DNA of 64,000 nucleotides. Source: Heterohyrax brucei. Taxonomy: Eukaryota; Chordata; Mammalia; Hyracoidea; Procaviidae. Location of the stretch: contig CM053162.1 of the NCBI GenBank assembly GCA_028571685.1, positions 5,398,001-5,462,000 of the forward strand, read 5' to 3'. Position 1 is the stretch's first letter. Each line of letters opens with the position of its first letter. The notes beneath the pieces were generated by a model, which made no database searches, was not told the DNA's origin, and saw only the letters and a program-made list of their open reading frames with translations. Below are positions 1 through 13,011 of the stretch, piece after piece. Made by a program: the position numbers and the translations under genes.

Positions 1-544
1 TTTTTTCTCAGCCATTTCAAGGGCAGCCTCCATGATACCTAAGGCACATATGCCAAGTGGAAAAAAACTTCCACATTAGAATCTAGCTTCCTGCTGCTCA
101 CAAAATGTCTTTGTTCCTCTCCCCTTCACCTGCTGCTGGCACTGTGGATCCTCTCTGTCCTTCTTGCCTTTTTCCCTTGTCCTTTTCTGTGCCAGGCATA
201 ATTTGAGGTACAGTTCTTGAACTAGCCATCAGATTCTGCCACATTTGTCCCTGTCAATTGCCCTAACATTTTGGTCCATATGTGACCTAGCTCAGCATCC
301 TAGTCTACCACTTAAATGCAATGATTTATAGGCTGCAGTGTTCAAGGCATACTAGACATTTGACCCTTAGGGTTTCTAAGTGCATTCCACTGGGCGCTTC
401 CCATTCTCCCTCTGGGAAGCATGAGTGGTATAGGGTGGGAGATGGGGGAATGCTATCACGGAAGCATGTTTGTCCATCTGATTTGTGGTGGATAATTGTG
501 TGAACTTCTTATTGCTAATAGCCTGTCTCTCTCTCCCTGCACAG
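1..544 (+). other. OPCML: OPCML last intron, 3' part
   Basis: This is non-coding sequence immediately upstream of the recognised terminal exon, so it is read as the end of the final OPCML intron. Its last bases form a polypyrimidine run (tctctctctccctgcacag) ending in AG at 543-544, a convincing 3' splice site. I see no other exon and no clear repeat in it. The intron call depends wholly on the exon identification. Confidence 0.7.
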
Positions 545-645
545 GGCCTGGAGCAGTCATTGATGGTGTAAACTCTGCCTCTAGAGTGCTGGCCTGTCTC
601 TGGCTAGTAGTGATCCTCTTTGCCCACTTCTTCATCAAGTTTTGA
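545..645 (+). CDS. OPCML: OPCML terminal coding exon (GPI-anchor signal)
   Basis: OPCML (opioid-binding cell adhesion molecule) is an IgLON protein with three Ig domains, tethered to the neuronal surface by a GPI anchor. This exon opens with the last two bases of a split codon and then encodes 32 residues ending at TGA 643-645. The peptide starts PGAVIDGVNSASR, which holds the small-residue region expected at the GPI attachment site, and ends with a hydrophobic tail, LACLWLVVILFAHFFIKF, that is removed on anchoring. From memory the human OPCML C-terminus is very similar (GPGAVIDGVNSASR..., ...AHFFIKF), whereas the paralogues NTM, LSAMP and NEGR1 have different tails. The acceptor AG lies directly before the exon and the frame is open throughout. 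The Ig-domain exons lie outside the window, upstream. NTM is the second choice but fits less well. Confidence 0.87.
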
Positions 646-3600
646 TAAGAAACCATAGGTCTTCCGAGCAACACATGCTTCTCCGCACTGCAGACTTTAT
701 ACTGTGGAGGGCAAACCAGTTTGGGCTTTTTCATTTGTTTCTGATCTTGTTTTACTTTGTTTTGGTTTGGTTGTTTGACTTTTTTGCCAGCTTGAATGAA
801 TGGGGTTTGGGAGGGTGGGCAGGGTTCTACTATGTGTAGGATAATCATTCATTGGTGTGTTTGAAATTGGAATCTGCTACCTTGGCCTTCCTTTTTCTTT
901 GATTTTATCCCCATCATAACCACTATCACTTCCATACATACCGAACCATGCATTCCATTTGGGCAAAAAACATGCTTCGTGATAAACACCCTGAAGACAT
1001 AACTTGACTTATAATGTAGTTCACATCAAGAGTTACATCTATGTCTCCTATTATTTGTGTCTTATAAGATTTGGACCATTTCCTGATTCTAATGTACATA
1101 TCCCTCCTCCAAGTTTATTATTATCTAATTACCTTAGAGTTCATATCTTTTCTCTCTGGGAATTTACCTCAATATAGCTATATGCACATACATATGTATA
1201 TGTAAGATTTTGTCATCTTATCTAGCCACTCTGCCCTATCTGCTTCCTCTAGTAACTACAGGGATTAAGGGCATGAAGCTCAGCCTGCTAGGCAAAACTA
1301 AAAATGTGGAAGTCATGACCAAAAATGAGACAGGCATCTTAAAGACAGAATTTATCTTTAAAACAATGCTGGCCAACTCATAAACATGATCAGCAAACGG
1401 TTGATTTTTTAAGCTTTATCAAAATAAGCACATGGCTATCCATCTACTCAACTTTCTGAGGTATCCTTCCTTCCAATCATCTACCTGCCTGTCTTCCTCT
1501 CTAGCAGTCAATTACTCTATTGAGCCATCAATGTAATTATCTAATGCTTCTTGATACAGGTTTCTCCTCACTACTCACTATCTGTTCATTACCATATTAA
1601 TCACTAATCAGATTATATTGATCCCACTCTATTTCTCCTCTACCATCAGGAAACATTGGTATCTTCAGATTTACCTACTAACTTCCCTTGTGAAAGCCAG
1701 TGGTCTCACAGGCTAATAGCAAAGAAAAGCAATACCCAGTGCCATGGACTCTTTGAGTCCGCTCCGAGAGGGCTTGGTTAATTGAGGAAGTAAAGTACCC
1801 GCCTGCTGATCAGTTACTTGCCATTCCCGAAACAGATCATCCCAAGAAAAGACTTGATCTGTACTTTGTTTTTCCTTTCTCACGTCATGGACCAAGATAT
1901 CAACTTTCATGCTTCTTCCAGCTGTTCAAGAAAGTGCATGTCAGCAACCTATGGACTTACTCCATGACTGGCTATCCTTAATAGCAAGATTTCAGGGAAA
2001 TACACACATACATGCACACACATATTTGCTTCTGCAATGTGAAAAGAGCAGTACACCTGCCTGAGTCAGACAATGTCAGCAATTGTCTTCTCTCGGTTCC
2101 AGTTTTGGTAGAATCTGTTTGAAAACTCTCCAGTAAAAAGCTGATGGAAACCAGTTGCATGGTGGGTATATTGACATCTCTGGTATTTGTTTCAGGAAGC
2201 TCTTCTGGGCTAAGGGCTCTTGAGCAACTGACTTAATTTCCAAGCACTTAATTAATGCAGCACTGCAAACATGAAGGAGAGAGTGTAAGTGACACACGAT
2301 TTCCTGTGCTGTGGGTATCTGCTTCAATGGCTTTATGGAAGAATTTTAGTCGTTCTCCATGCTCAAAGTTGATCCAGCTTACCAACAAGAACTGACTGAC
2401 ATTTCTATACTATCTCCTGAGACAGGAAGGACCCAGTTACGAGAGCACCTCTTATCCAGAAAGAATGGCATTGAAGATCACATAGGGTTCTACTCCTCTT
2501 GACCCATGCTTTAGAGATTAACACACTGAAGTGAATGAGAAAAAAACACTAACAACGATTTTTCTCATGTCGTCCCTACCCTCAAGTGGAAAAAAAAAAT
2601 CAGATCCACTGTCTAAATAAACAAGAGCTCCTTAGACCTCTACTTGCTTATGTTTAATTAATCTTCCTCTGATACAAGTGTCTGCTTTGTTTCTGTCTAA
2701 GACAGCACATGAGCATGGCTTAAACAATGAGGGAAAAACGTACACACACACCCATGCACACACATGTGTACAAACATAGTGTATCTTGGCATCCAAAATC
2801 TAGGCCCTGTCTCAAGTGTTAGAGATAGTATATGAAAACAATACTAGATTTGCCAGCAACACCTGCATTTCCCAGTGAGCTGCCAAGAGCAAGATTCTGG
2901 GAACACAAATAATATGCCCAAAGCAGTATATCAATTCCAAGTTCTAGGGACAACTGCGACTAGGTACAATGCCAGAATTAAAGGTCAGACACGGATGTTT
3001 CAGATTAGTTGCCACATTCAGCACCTGGAAAGGAACCGTGTTATTTGAACATTCTACTGAAAATAAATAGTTACTTTGAAATAAACAAATGTGGAGTTTA
3101 TAAGAAGAGGATGGTCTTTGAGAACACAGTGTTTGAAACAAACGTGTTGTATATGTGCTGCACTCCAAGATATTCTAAAGGAAGATGTCCATCCTCCTTT
3201 TGGCCAGAAAAGCTGTCAAAGGCTTTCAGACTCAAGGCGGTCTCATCAAGGAGTCCCTAGGGAGCTCTGTGCTGCCCCTTCTGCCGAACGTAGAAAGCAC
3301 GCTGTTTCTCCATGTTTCAGAGGGAAAACGTCCTAGTCACATGTCCTCTGTCTCAGACCGAGAAAACTAAGTAACTGAAACCTGAATCAACCGGATCAGT
3401 GCGAATAAAAATGACAAGAAATTAGTGAAAATGCTTTTCCCTCACAGCAGATGTCCTCCTGCTTCTGTTTGCTTGAGTTACCTCGGTGGGGAGCTCCACA
3501 TAACAGCAGCTGTTCTCCAATATTTTGAAGCGCATAGAACACCAAATGCTCACTAAAGACAGTATCCACACTGACACATATCTTTTCAATTTCACACAGG

Positions 3601-4534
3601 GAGGGTACATGGATAAGGCTGGTTGGACAGACTTGTTCAGGGTGCCATTGAAAGGCAGGGCACAAAGGGGAAAAATATAAACAAGTCCTGAGCAACCTAT
3701 AGTTCTTCATGGGTTTTCCACATGTGAAAGAAACTGAATAAAGCTCATCAGGCTTTTAGATAGCTGGAGTTCAGCAAGGTGGTTACTATGAAATCCTTCT
3801 TCCCCTTCCCAAAACAAAATTAGTATGTACATCCACCAAAGTAATGCCAATGAAAGTACTCATGTTATAGCTCAGGCCAAGGTTGTTTTCAGTAGTTCAA
3901 TGTTAATTGTCTGATACAGTTCCTACAAGACTAAATAAGTGTGTTGAGTTGTTCTTATTTTTGTTTTAATTAATGGGGGGCATATAGGAAAGCGACTGTC
4001 AAAACACGCACATATTTTATGCAGTGAGCATTGTGTCTGGTTGTTCTGCTACAGTTGTACTCAAATGAACAACAACTAAAAAAAACCATAGAAATTTGAG
4101 TCAAGAAGTGGCTTGCATCTTTTGTCCCTTATGCTTAGACCTCATGTTCGAGGACGTGTCTCACAGTTTTGTTCTCAAAATTTGGGTGAGATGTGAGCTC
4201 TGGGACTTCAACACACCACAACCAACAGTGAATTTAAGGATCTCTTTCTGCATTAATCTAGGCAATTATTCTCAAAAAGAAAAAAATTAGAAGTTCTACC
4301 TAATGTCAGAACAAATTATCACATAAAAAGCACAAACAAATCCAAAGTGGGCAGTTGATCCCAAAGAGAGCTCTTGTCACCTCATCAGAAGTGGTTATGA
4401 ACTGGGCAGTCAAGTTGTGTTGATGTCCTCAGGGCCAGTCTAAATGTCATTGTGCAGGGTCTGTCAACAGCCACATCAGAAGAAGGAGGGGAGGAATTAC
4501 TACACTGAGGTGTGATATGGTTGGGGGGGGGGCT

Positions 4535-5049
4535 TGTAGTGGGTTGAATTGTGTCTTCCCCAAAGTATCTGTCAGCTTGACTGGGTCATGATTCCCAATA
4601 TTGTATGATTATCTACCGTTTTGTCATCTGGTGTGATTTTCCTATGTGTTGTAAATTCTATCTCTATGATGTGGTAGGTTGGATTAGCAGCAGTTGTGTT
4701 TGTGTGATCTGTAAGACTAGTTGGTGTCTTAAGCCAATCTCTTTGGGATATGGAGGAGAGATGCCAGTGAAGAGACGTGAAGCCCACATGCCACCAAGAA
4801 GGAAGTACTGAGAGCCGATCGTCTCATTTGGACCTGAGGTTCCTGCACTGAGATATTCCCAAAGTGAAGGAAGATTGATGTATCACAAGGACTTTCCTCC
4901 AGAGCCAAAAGAGAGAGAAAGCATTCTCCTGCAGCTTGCACCCTAAATTTGGACTTCTAGCCTACTGGTCTATGAGATCATAAACTTCTCTTTGTTACAG
5001 ACATTTAGCTCTGGTAGTTCTGTTATAGCGTCACTTGATGACCAAGATA
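4535..5049 (-). mobile_element. Solo LTR, MaLR/ERVL-like, antisense in OPCML 3' UTR
   Basis: On the minus strand this roughly 515-bp unit begins like ERVL-MaLR LTRs (ctataacagaactacc, then aagtttatg and ctagaagtccaaattt) and ends gaagacacaattcaaccc...ca. The same family recurs at 17,162-17,692, where both ends and the target-site duplication are clear. No internal retroviral sequence adjoins it, so it is a solo LTR. Ends here were set by comparison with that copy. Confidence 0.62.
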
Positions 5050-6267
5050 GTCCTCTTCCCCAGTCTGATCCTGAGTCCTACCAGCGGAAACACCTGTTCT
5101 GCTGTGGCTGGAGCAAACCAAACAGCAGCAAGCTGTGATACCTTTAGAATCAAGGAAAATGACATAAAGTTTTCTTTTGAGGGGAGAAATGCCATTTTTT
5201 TCCTTCAACAGTGAAAATCTTTTAAATTTTGCTTTTCTACTTTATAAGCCCAATTCCTAGAAACTGTCGTGCCCAATTGCCTCCCTTCCTACTACTCAGC
5301 ACCCCGTCGACATTTCTCTTTGAAGACAAATAAGTTTGAGTAATTGCAGAAAATTTTACAGGTATGTAACAAGAAGACAGCATTTCCAAAAAAATCCTGT
5401 GTGATGATAACTCCTAATAATCACTACAGCAAACAAAAATGCCAGTCTCATTTCTGTCATTTCTTGCTAAAGAGAAGAATTGTAAATGAATAGGGAGAGA
5501 AACAGATTTGCAACTAAAAAGCATGGCAAAAAGACGTAGAATCAAGGCACTTTAGCTTTCAGGTGCAGTCTACTCAGAGTTAAAGGAATATGGAGTGGAC
5601 TTAATTAGCCGTAGTGTCTTCAACCTGAAAGTAGTCAGCTAAGTTTCATTTCCAGCATTTGAAAGGCAGTCCTCCTTTATTTCTTCCATGGTGTCTTTCA
5701 CAGGAGCATAGTTGTGCTACAGCACTGAGTGGAGAAAGGAAGGTTGTGAGACCTCTACCATTCTTCTGAAGCCACATCATATACTATTTGGCAGATTTGT
5801 AAGAATGTTAGTAATAACAATGATAAGTAATAATAGCTGCCCTTGTGTTAGTCAAAGGGAGCACTTTTAATCATTCAAAGATTTTTGTGATATGTAAAGT
5901 GGAATTGTGAGGAATGCGTGGGTGTACAAAAATGTATCTGTCAAGTTCAGAGTATTCTAGATTTTAAAAAATATAACTTATCAGTGGTGCCGTTATAGCT
6001 GTGTCAAACAACGGTTGTGCCCATTCTCATAAGTACTCTTAAGATGAATCTATGTTCAAATGCTTTAAAAAATTCCCATATGATATAAGGTTGTAACTTT
6101 GCTAGCCTTCTAGATTTTTTTCCACAAGAGTTAATGAAGAACTTGATTTCTGTCAATTATTGTATTAAGGGTGAATATGCTACCTGAATTTTGTGCATGT
6201 TACATTGTAGTTGTAACCTTTTCTAATTCAGGATGAATATAAGATGGTTGTGATTGTGTAGTGCACC

Positions 6268-6273
6268 AATAAA
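6268..6273 (+). terminator. OPCML: Candidate polyadenylation signal of OPCML
   Basis: The canonical hexamer AATAAA sits in ccaataaagtttgaag, followed about 20-40 bases later by T/G-rich sequence around 6290-6310. L1 insertions begin only after it, which fits the end of a selected transcript. Other AATAAA motifs exist upstream and 3'-end data were not available. Confidence 0.4.
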
Positions 6274-6290
6274 GTTTGAAGAAATTTGTA

Positions 6291-6914
6291 ACTTTGAGAG
6301 GCTGTTTATTAGGACATCTCTTTGAAAATGAGAATAGAGAAAATGAGGCAAGTGACATTTCTCACTTATGTGGCTTGGGGAGTAGTTGCAGGTAAAAACT
6401 GAACAGTGTAAAATACATTACTCTCTCTCTCTCTCTACACACACAATAGAAGACCATTTATTTAGGCACTTTTCACATTACTCCTGTGAGTAAATATCTG
6501 TGCAGCTTAAAAATATAAAATGTAGCTTCAGACTAAGTCTGAAGTACTTATTGACTCAGAGTAAAAATAAATCAGAAGAGAAGCTTCAGAAAAATATACC
6601 ATACACTGTCCAGATTGGGTTCTCTGCTCCTTAGCAGTTTCTGCCGCTTGATTCCCTTGATTAAAGCACCATTTTGATGAAGATTCATTAGGCTATTACC
6701 TGAAAGGCTAGTGGATTGAATTCACCAGTGATGACTCAGAAAAAAGATCTGGTGATCTATGTCTCAAAAGATCACTGTCACTGAAAATTCTATATAGTGC
6801 ATTTCTACTTTAGAACACATGGGGTACCATGAATAGCAATTGACCTGACAGCATCGTTTTTTGTTTGTTTTGTTTTTTAAAAAAGGTAAGTATGACAACA
6901 TATGGTGACTGTGG
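6291..6914. other. Unique AT-rich intergenic DNA
   Basis: No gene or interspersed repeat was recognised. A short (TC)n/(AC)n microsatellite lies at 6421-6446. Confidence 0.5.
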
Positions 6915-6927
6915 TATACTTCTATTT

Positions 6928-9900
6928 ATTTATTTATTTATTTATTATGATTGAATGAAAGTGCACATTACCATATAAATTTGCATGCTCACCTATAAGC
7001 AGCTTCCACTGCTCTCCCTGCATAGTGACAGCACATTCTTCCTCTCTGCTCCATACCTGTCCTATCCTTCCAACAGTCTCTTATCTTCTCCTCTCAACCC
7101 ACTACCCTTCTTCCAGTATGAAGTCAGATGCATAGAACCATAAAGTGCTCACAAAATATGGTCACCATGTCCAATCCACTGCTGCCCGAAGAGTTGACCT
7201 TCATTATGATTTATGGACAGGGCAGCATCAGGGCCAGGGGCCATTCTCCCAGGGGAACCCCGAAGCCACTGGACAATCAGTTGTGGTCTTTTAGTGGAGA
7301 TCTCAGGGTGCACTCTTATTTATTATTGTGTTGTCAGTGAGATTCAACTTTGTGAACTCCATCGTGACTATCACTGGTGGTGGCTGGGTACCATCTGGTT
7401 CTTCTGGTCACAAGTCGATATAGGCACTCACTCAAGTGGGTCTCTCTGTCTTCTGGGTTCTCTTTCCACCATGTCATTATGGACCTCAGGGAGCATCCAT
7501 TCCTGCTGAGTTGGGACTATTTGCTGTACCCTAAGATGGCAGCTTGGCAGCTTTTAAGAACCCAGATGTCACTCATCAATGTGGGGTGCAGAGAATCCTC
7601 ATTAGCAAAATGGTAGTTGTGCAAACTGGCCTCGATTTCCCCTGAGAGCACAGTCCCCGGCATCCCGCCGCAGCTATTCTGTCCTTGCAATATTGGGTTA
7701 AGATGGGACGACTACTCAAGTTGTGCTGAAGTCCAGTTAATGTTGATCTTCTTACTAATGTGTGTTGTCACCAATTTCACCTAACCAAATTTCTAACAAC
7801 TGTTTAGTCTAAACTCTCCCCCTCTCCCCTCCTGCCTTCCCCACCCTTACAGCCATCAGAGTCTTTTCTTCTATGCGTGAGTCTGATTTTAAGTTCTTGT
7901 TGCAGGGATCTCGTACAGTATTTGTCCTTCTGTTTCTGACTACTTTCACTCAAAATAATGTCCTCCAGTTGAAACCAAGTTATGAGATGTTTCCTGAAAT
8001 CATCATTTTTCTTTAGCAATGCATAGTGTGTGTTCCATTGAGTATATATACCACAGCTTAACTATACGTATATTCCTCTGTTGTTGGGCATCTGAGTTGA
8101 GTCTGCCTTTTAGCTATTGTGGACTGCGCTGTGATAAACATTTGTATGCATGTATCAGTTGATGTGAATGCCCTTAATTCTGTAGGATATATTCCAAGCA
8201 GTGGAATTACCAGGTCAAATAGTATATGAATATCCAGTCTTTTAAGGGAGCGCCAGATTGCTTTCCAAAGAGGTTGCACCATTTTGCAACCCCACCTACA
8301 GTGTAGGAGAGTTCCAACTACTCCACAGCCTCTCCAGCATTTGTTGTTTGGGGTTTTTTGGATCACGGCCAACCTTGTTGGGGTGAGATGGTATCTCATT
8401 GTAGTATTGATTTGAATTTCTTTAATAGCTAATGGTTGTGAGCATGTCTGCATGTGTTTTTTGGCTGCCTTGATCTCCTTTTTAGAGAAGTATCTGTCCA
8501 TCTCTTTTGCCCATCACTTAATGGGATGATTTATCTTTTTCCTATTGATATTTTGTAGTACCTTATGTATTATGGAGCTTAGGCATCTGTCTGACATACA
8601 GTTGCCAAATATTTTTTCCCATTCTGTAGGTGGCCTTTTAATTTTATTAATAAACTGTTTGGATGAGCAAAAGTGATTGATTCTTAATAGTTCCCATTTG
8701 TTTATTTTCTCTTCTGTTGATTGTGGTTTGTTTGACAGATTTTGAAGTCTGTTTACATTGTTTACTAAAACTTCCATTGTTGTTCCTGCTTTTTCTTGAA
8801 TGAGCTTTATCATTTTAGATTCGGTATTTAGGTCTTGTATCCAGTTTGAGTTGGTTTCTGTATAAGGTGTAGATATGGGTCTTGTTTCAATTTTTTGCAG
8901 CTGTGTATCCAATGTTGCCTGCACCATTTGTTCAAGAGATTGTTTTTACCCCAGTTTAATGTCTTAAGGCCTTTAATGAATATCAGCTGTTCATAGGATG
9001 ATGGTGTCATCTCTGGGGTCTCAATTCTGTCCCATTGATCTATCTGTCTCTTTTTGTACCAGTAGCAGGCTGTTTTGACTACTGTGGCAGTGTAAAATTT
9101 TCTAAAGTCAGGTAATAAGAGCCCTCCCAGTGTGTTCTTCTTTAGTAGTGCTTTACTTTTCTGGGGTTTCTTCCCTTTCCAGGCAAAGTTGTTAATTTGC
9201 TTCTCCATCTCATTAAAAAATGTCCTTGGAACTTGTATTGGGATTGCATTATATAAATAGATTGCTTTGGGTAAAATAGACATTTTCACAATTTTAAGTC
9301 TTTCTATTTACGAGCAGGGTAGGTTTCTCCATTCATGTAAGTGTCTCTTGATTTCTTGTAGTAAGGACTTGTAGCTCTCTTTGTAAAGGTCTCTTATTTC
9401 TCGTTAGATTTATTTCTAGGTACTTCATCATCTTAGGGGCTATAGTAAATGACATTGACTTGGTGATTTCTTCCTTAATAATCTCACTGTTGGTATAAAG
9501 GAATCCTACTGATTTACTTATTTTTATCTTGCATCCTGAGACTTTGCTGAACTGTTCTATCAGTTGGAGCAGTTTACCTATGGGTTCTTTGGGATTCTCT
9601 GTATTTACAATTATATCATCTGCAAATAGGGAGATTTTTACGTCTTGTTTGCTGATGCAGATACCCTTTATTTCTTGATCTTGTCTAATTGCTCTGTCTA
9701 GAACTTCTAGTACAATGTTGAATAAGAGAGGTGAGACTGGGCATCCTTGTCCAGTTCCTGTTCTCAAGGGAAACTGTTTCAGTCTCTTTCCATTCAGGGT
9801 AACATAGGCAGTTGGCTTTGTAAAATGGCACTTATTCATTGAGAAATTTGCCATCTATTTCTATTTTGCTGCAAGTTTTTAGCATGAATGAGTGATGGAC

Positions 9901-10370
9901 TTTATCAAATGCCTTTTCTTGCATCAATAGACAAGATCAGGTGATTCTTGTCTTTTGTGATATTCATGGGGTTGATCACATTAATTGTTTTTCTGCTGTT
10001 GAACCAGCCTTGCATCCCTGGTATGAATCCAACTTGGTCATGATGGGTTAATTTTTTGATATGTTGTTGTATTCTATTGGCAAGAATTTTGTTGAAGATT
10101 TTTGCATCTAGATTCATGAGTCATATCAGTCTGTAGTTCTCCTTTTTGGTTGGGTCATTCCCTGGCTTTGGTATCAGGGTTATGCTGGCTTCATAGAATG
10201 AATTTCGGAGTATTCCATCCCTTTTTATACTGTGAAACAGTCTCAGTAGCATTGGAGATAACTCTTCTCTAAAAGCTTGTTAGAATTCTTGGGTGACACC
10301 ATCTGTGCCTGGTGTTTTTTGATTGGCAGTTTTTTTTATGACCTTCTCAATCTTGTCCTTTGTGATGGGT
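6928..10370 (-). mobile_element. L1 'A', 5'-truncated LINE-1
   Basis: This minus-strand L1 carries its 3' end at the left, a T-rich ATTT repeat from about 6928 being the poly(A) tail in reverse. The 3' UTR runs to about 7900 and the rest is the C-terminal two-thirds of ORF2. It breaks off in the N-terminal part of the reverse-transcriptase domain, so the 5' half is missing, the usual outcome of target-primed reverse transcription. Imperfect 13-bp target-site duplications flank it (6915-6927, tatacttctattt; 10371-10383, one mismatch). The 3' UTR has a polypyrimidine tract at 7815-7850, polypurine in the L1 sense. Confidence 0.9.
7900..10370 (-). pseudogene. L1 'A' ORF2 fragment (reverse transcriptase), broken
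   Basis: ORF2 encodes the L1 endonuclease/reverse transcriptase. Reading from 10,370 down one meets RT blocks ([34 protein letters not shown]; the catalytic FADD in SLFADDIIVNTENPKEP), the thumb and C-terminal region, and the cysteine-rich CWRGCGVVGTLLHCRWGCK segment. Frames covering 9905-10117, 9333-9854, 8828-9289, 8514-8927, 8058-8501 and about 7900-8019 are separated by several frameshifts and stops. The endonuclease domain is absent, so it cannot be functional. Confidence 0.9.
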
Positions 10371-12389
10371 TATACTTTTATTTTTTTCTTAATTATGGCA
10401 CAATAGATTATGTTGTTTTTTTATTTTATGTTTTATTGGAGTACACATATGGGTAAAAAATACTGTGAGAAAGAAAGCTGAAGAACAAGCTCTCTTTCTC
10501 TGATTTCTTCGTTTTAAATGTCTTCCTCTTCCAATAAAACTCCAACTCCTCTCCTTTAATCCTACTTTCATCTGTTTTCTGAAGGAATGAATATCAATCT
10601 CCTACAACTCAACTTCTCACCAACTACTTATACATCAATTAAGCCTTCCCAGTTACATCATTAACTATGATGTGACCATCAACCTAGCACTTAACCTTCC
10701 TAGGCTTTGTTTTCTTATCCAAACCATTTGTCAATTTACTTGGACCTCTTAGTTTTTTCTAGTTCCAAAATTTTTCCACCAATATTTGTTCAATTAAACT
10801 GTGGAGATTTTTAGAATTGCTCCCAAACTGGTTTTAGCACTAGTAGCAGATTATGGTTTTGGAACTCAATAAGAAAAATAAGATTCTTCGGTGAATTTTA
10901 CAGAATGCTAGCTTCTCTGGCAAAAACCTAATGTCAGGAGGCTTGTGTTCTTGTTAGCTTACTGTGTAGACAAAGACTAATCTGAACTCTCTTGACTCAG
11001 CCTCTCCTGGGGACAGACACAGATAATATAAGAGACTAGATGTATGTTTTCTAAAAATTAAAATGCCAAGAAAATACTTCACACCAAAGATTGAGTATCT
11101 AGTTTCCTTAGGCTCATTGTAAAATCATGACTCTTTTAAAAACTGATTTACTGTTACCCTAATCAGCCAGTACCTTTAGTGCTCCTTTTCTCTCTCTTTT
11201 TCTTCTTCCTTTTCATCATCTTTCCATCCACACCTTATCCCCTCCTGTTCCTGTAGAGTCTGCAACAGTCACATCCATCTGCTCCTCTCCTGGCACTGGC
11301 ATTTATCATTCTTTCATTCTATCTGGCCACTGATTTCCATCAGTCATCAATGCACCAATTTATTCCTCCATCAACTAACCAGTCACCTATCCATTCACAT
11401 ATTATTTCCGCATTTATCTACTCTTCATTTTATCTATACACTCATCTGCCTCCCTAAGGTTACTTTTTCCTATCTATTCGCATGAGCCAACTATCCATTC
11501 CCACACCTATCAATCCACTCAATGAGCCAGCATTCTCCGTAGGCAGACAGACCTGCATGCATTTACCAGCGCACTTGAAGGTAATGAAAACCTCAGCTGT
11601 TATTTCTTCATTCAACAAGGGAAGCTATTTCTAAGTTATTCTTAAGCAAGACTGCTAAACTATTAGATGGATTTTTGTTATCTTCTTCCCAAATACACCC
11701 TGTTTAAAACATATGTAGTGAAATTCCTCCTTACCTGTTTCTGTCAAGATGTATTAAAGTAAGGAGCGCATGGAGAACTGGAAGCGGTGTGTAAACACTT
11801 GAAAGAGCAAATGTTGTTGTTTAACTGTTATGTAAAGGACATAACAAGTGCCTGAAGAAAAAGGAAGCCACACCTCAGCTGAAATTTACCACTTTTTCCC
11901 TCAGTTTCTATTGAATAAATTACTTGTTTGATGAAAATTCAAATATGACATTCACTGATACTAAACCCTATGGTCACAGTCTTAAAACCCAAACCTTCAA
12001 GGCAAAGATGGTAATACCTTTCCTTAACATGTTCATCTGATCACCAGGAAATGCTTTTTTTCTTGTATCTTCCACATTTATTTATTCATTTATTCATGCA
12101 TTGAACTTAGTGAAAAACTTCCTTTAAGGAGCTCACATTTAGGTGATAGAAACTGTTCTATAAACAGAACAGTTACAGTTTAATATTTCTACTATTAAGG
12201 AGAGTGATATGGAGAAGAAAGACTACAATAGGAGCAAATAGTGAAATACTGTTAAGAAGCTTCCTTTTCTCTTCATCCTCTCTCAAGAATAAGAAGTTGA
12301 GATGCAGGCAACTAATACATGCAGTGGATGTAGTTTACAGATTTATTACCACAGAAAAAACAATGGGTTACAAGGACCATAGCTCATTC

Positions 12390-12426
12390 AGCCAAGCCAA
12401 GCCAAGTGCCGTCGAGTCGGATCCAA
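12390..12426 (-). repeat. Ultra-short AfroSINE tail
   Basis: A (GCCAA)3-like run followed by gtgccgtcgagtcggatcc matches the reverse complement of the last ~35 bases of the AfroSINE/RTE 3' end. No SINE body is attached and no duplication is clear. The same unit occurs at 12,478, 18,169 and 47,126. Confidence 0.7.
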
Positions 12427-12477
12427 GGTAATTACTAATGTAATTCATAAATGTTTGTTGAATAAGTGATACTGTAA

Positions 12478-12499
12478 GCCAAGCCAGCCAAGCGCTGTC
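12478..12499 (-). repeat. 22-bp AfroSINE tail fragment
   Basis: The sequence gccaagccagccaagcgctg is a GCCAA-type tail plus a few body bases. It is flanked by tactgtaa and tactttaa (one mismatch), which may be an 8-bp target-site duplication. At this length chance cannot be excluded. Confidence 0.4.
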
Positions 12500-13011
12500 T
12501 ACTTTAAAGGATTGAAAATTATTCTTGGCTCTTGGTCTACCCTACACAACTGGTGATAAAACTAATACAAGTCTTCCTAAGGAGAGACACTGTCTAGAAT
12601 GTTAAAACCAGTTGCAATATTTAAAAAAATAATGATAATTCCAACACAGAATTCTTGAGCATATATTACCTTCCATCGGATGTCAAAGCTCCAGGAGCCT
12701 TGTCAGTGAGGGAAAGAGAAAACTATAATTATTAGGGATAGTAGGCATAGGTTAAGTAAAAACTAACTCAATAGCTTCTTCTCAGTTGAGTTTCTCCTTA
12801 TGAAACTTCCCTAAAATTCAAGGATTGAGAATAATATGTTTCACTTACATAAGTATTTAATGGAATCTCTCATTTCAAAAATAAGAATATTTAGTCTTTC
12901 AGCTTTCCATTGTCTACTTCTTTCTATATGATATATTTCCATTTTTTACGTCTTAAGTCCTCGAAGTAAGTTTGTTTTCTTGGTGGGATATCACTGCATA
13001 GTTTTGAGAAA

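Larger units (their letters stand above)
646..6290 (+). other. OPCML: Presumed long 3' UTR of OPCML
   Basis: From the OPCML stop to about 6290 the DNA is mostly unique and AT-rich, with no recognisable exon. OPCML is known for a 3' UTR several kilobases long, so the UTR is inferred to run to the AATAAA at 6268-6273. An antisense LTR (4535-5049) is embedded in it. Earlier AATAAA motifs (for example near 2617) could give shorter isoforms. Short reading frames at 1713-1910, 2076-2327, 3009-3260 and 3396-3710 show no family resemblance and overlap on both strands, so they are not called. Confidence 0.5.
10384..13010. other. Mostly unique intergenic DNA
   Basis: No gene seen. 11,160-11,480 is pyrimidine-rich with loose TCCATCCA-type repeats. 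Around 12,070-12,160 there is a short stretch resembling an ancient dispersed repeat. Two ultra-short SINE-tail insertions (12,390-12,426 and 12,478-12,499) are listed separately. Small frames here (10,389-10,571; 12,204-12,431) look like chance. Confidence 0.5.

Noticed and set aside
456..848. 130-codon minus-strand frame
   Set aside because: It is antisense to the OPCML terminal exon and 3' UTR, low in known motifs, and explained as a shadow.
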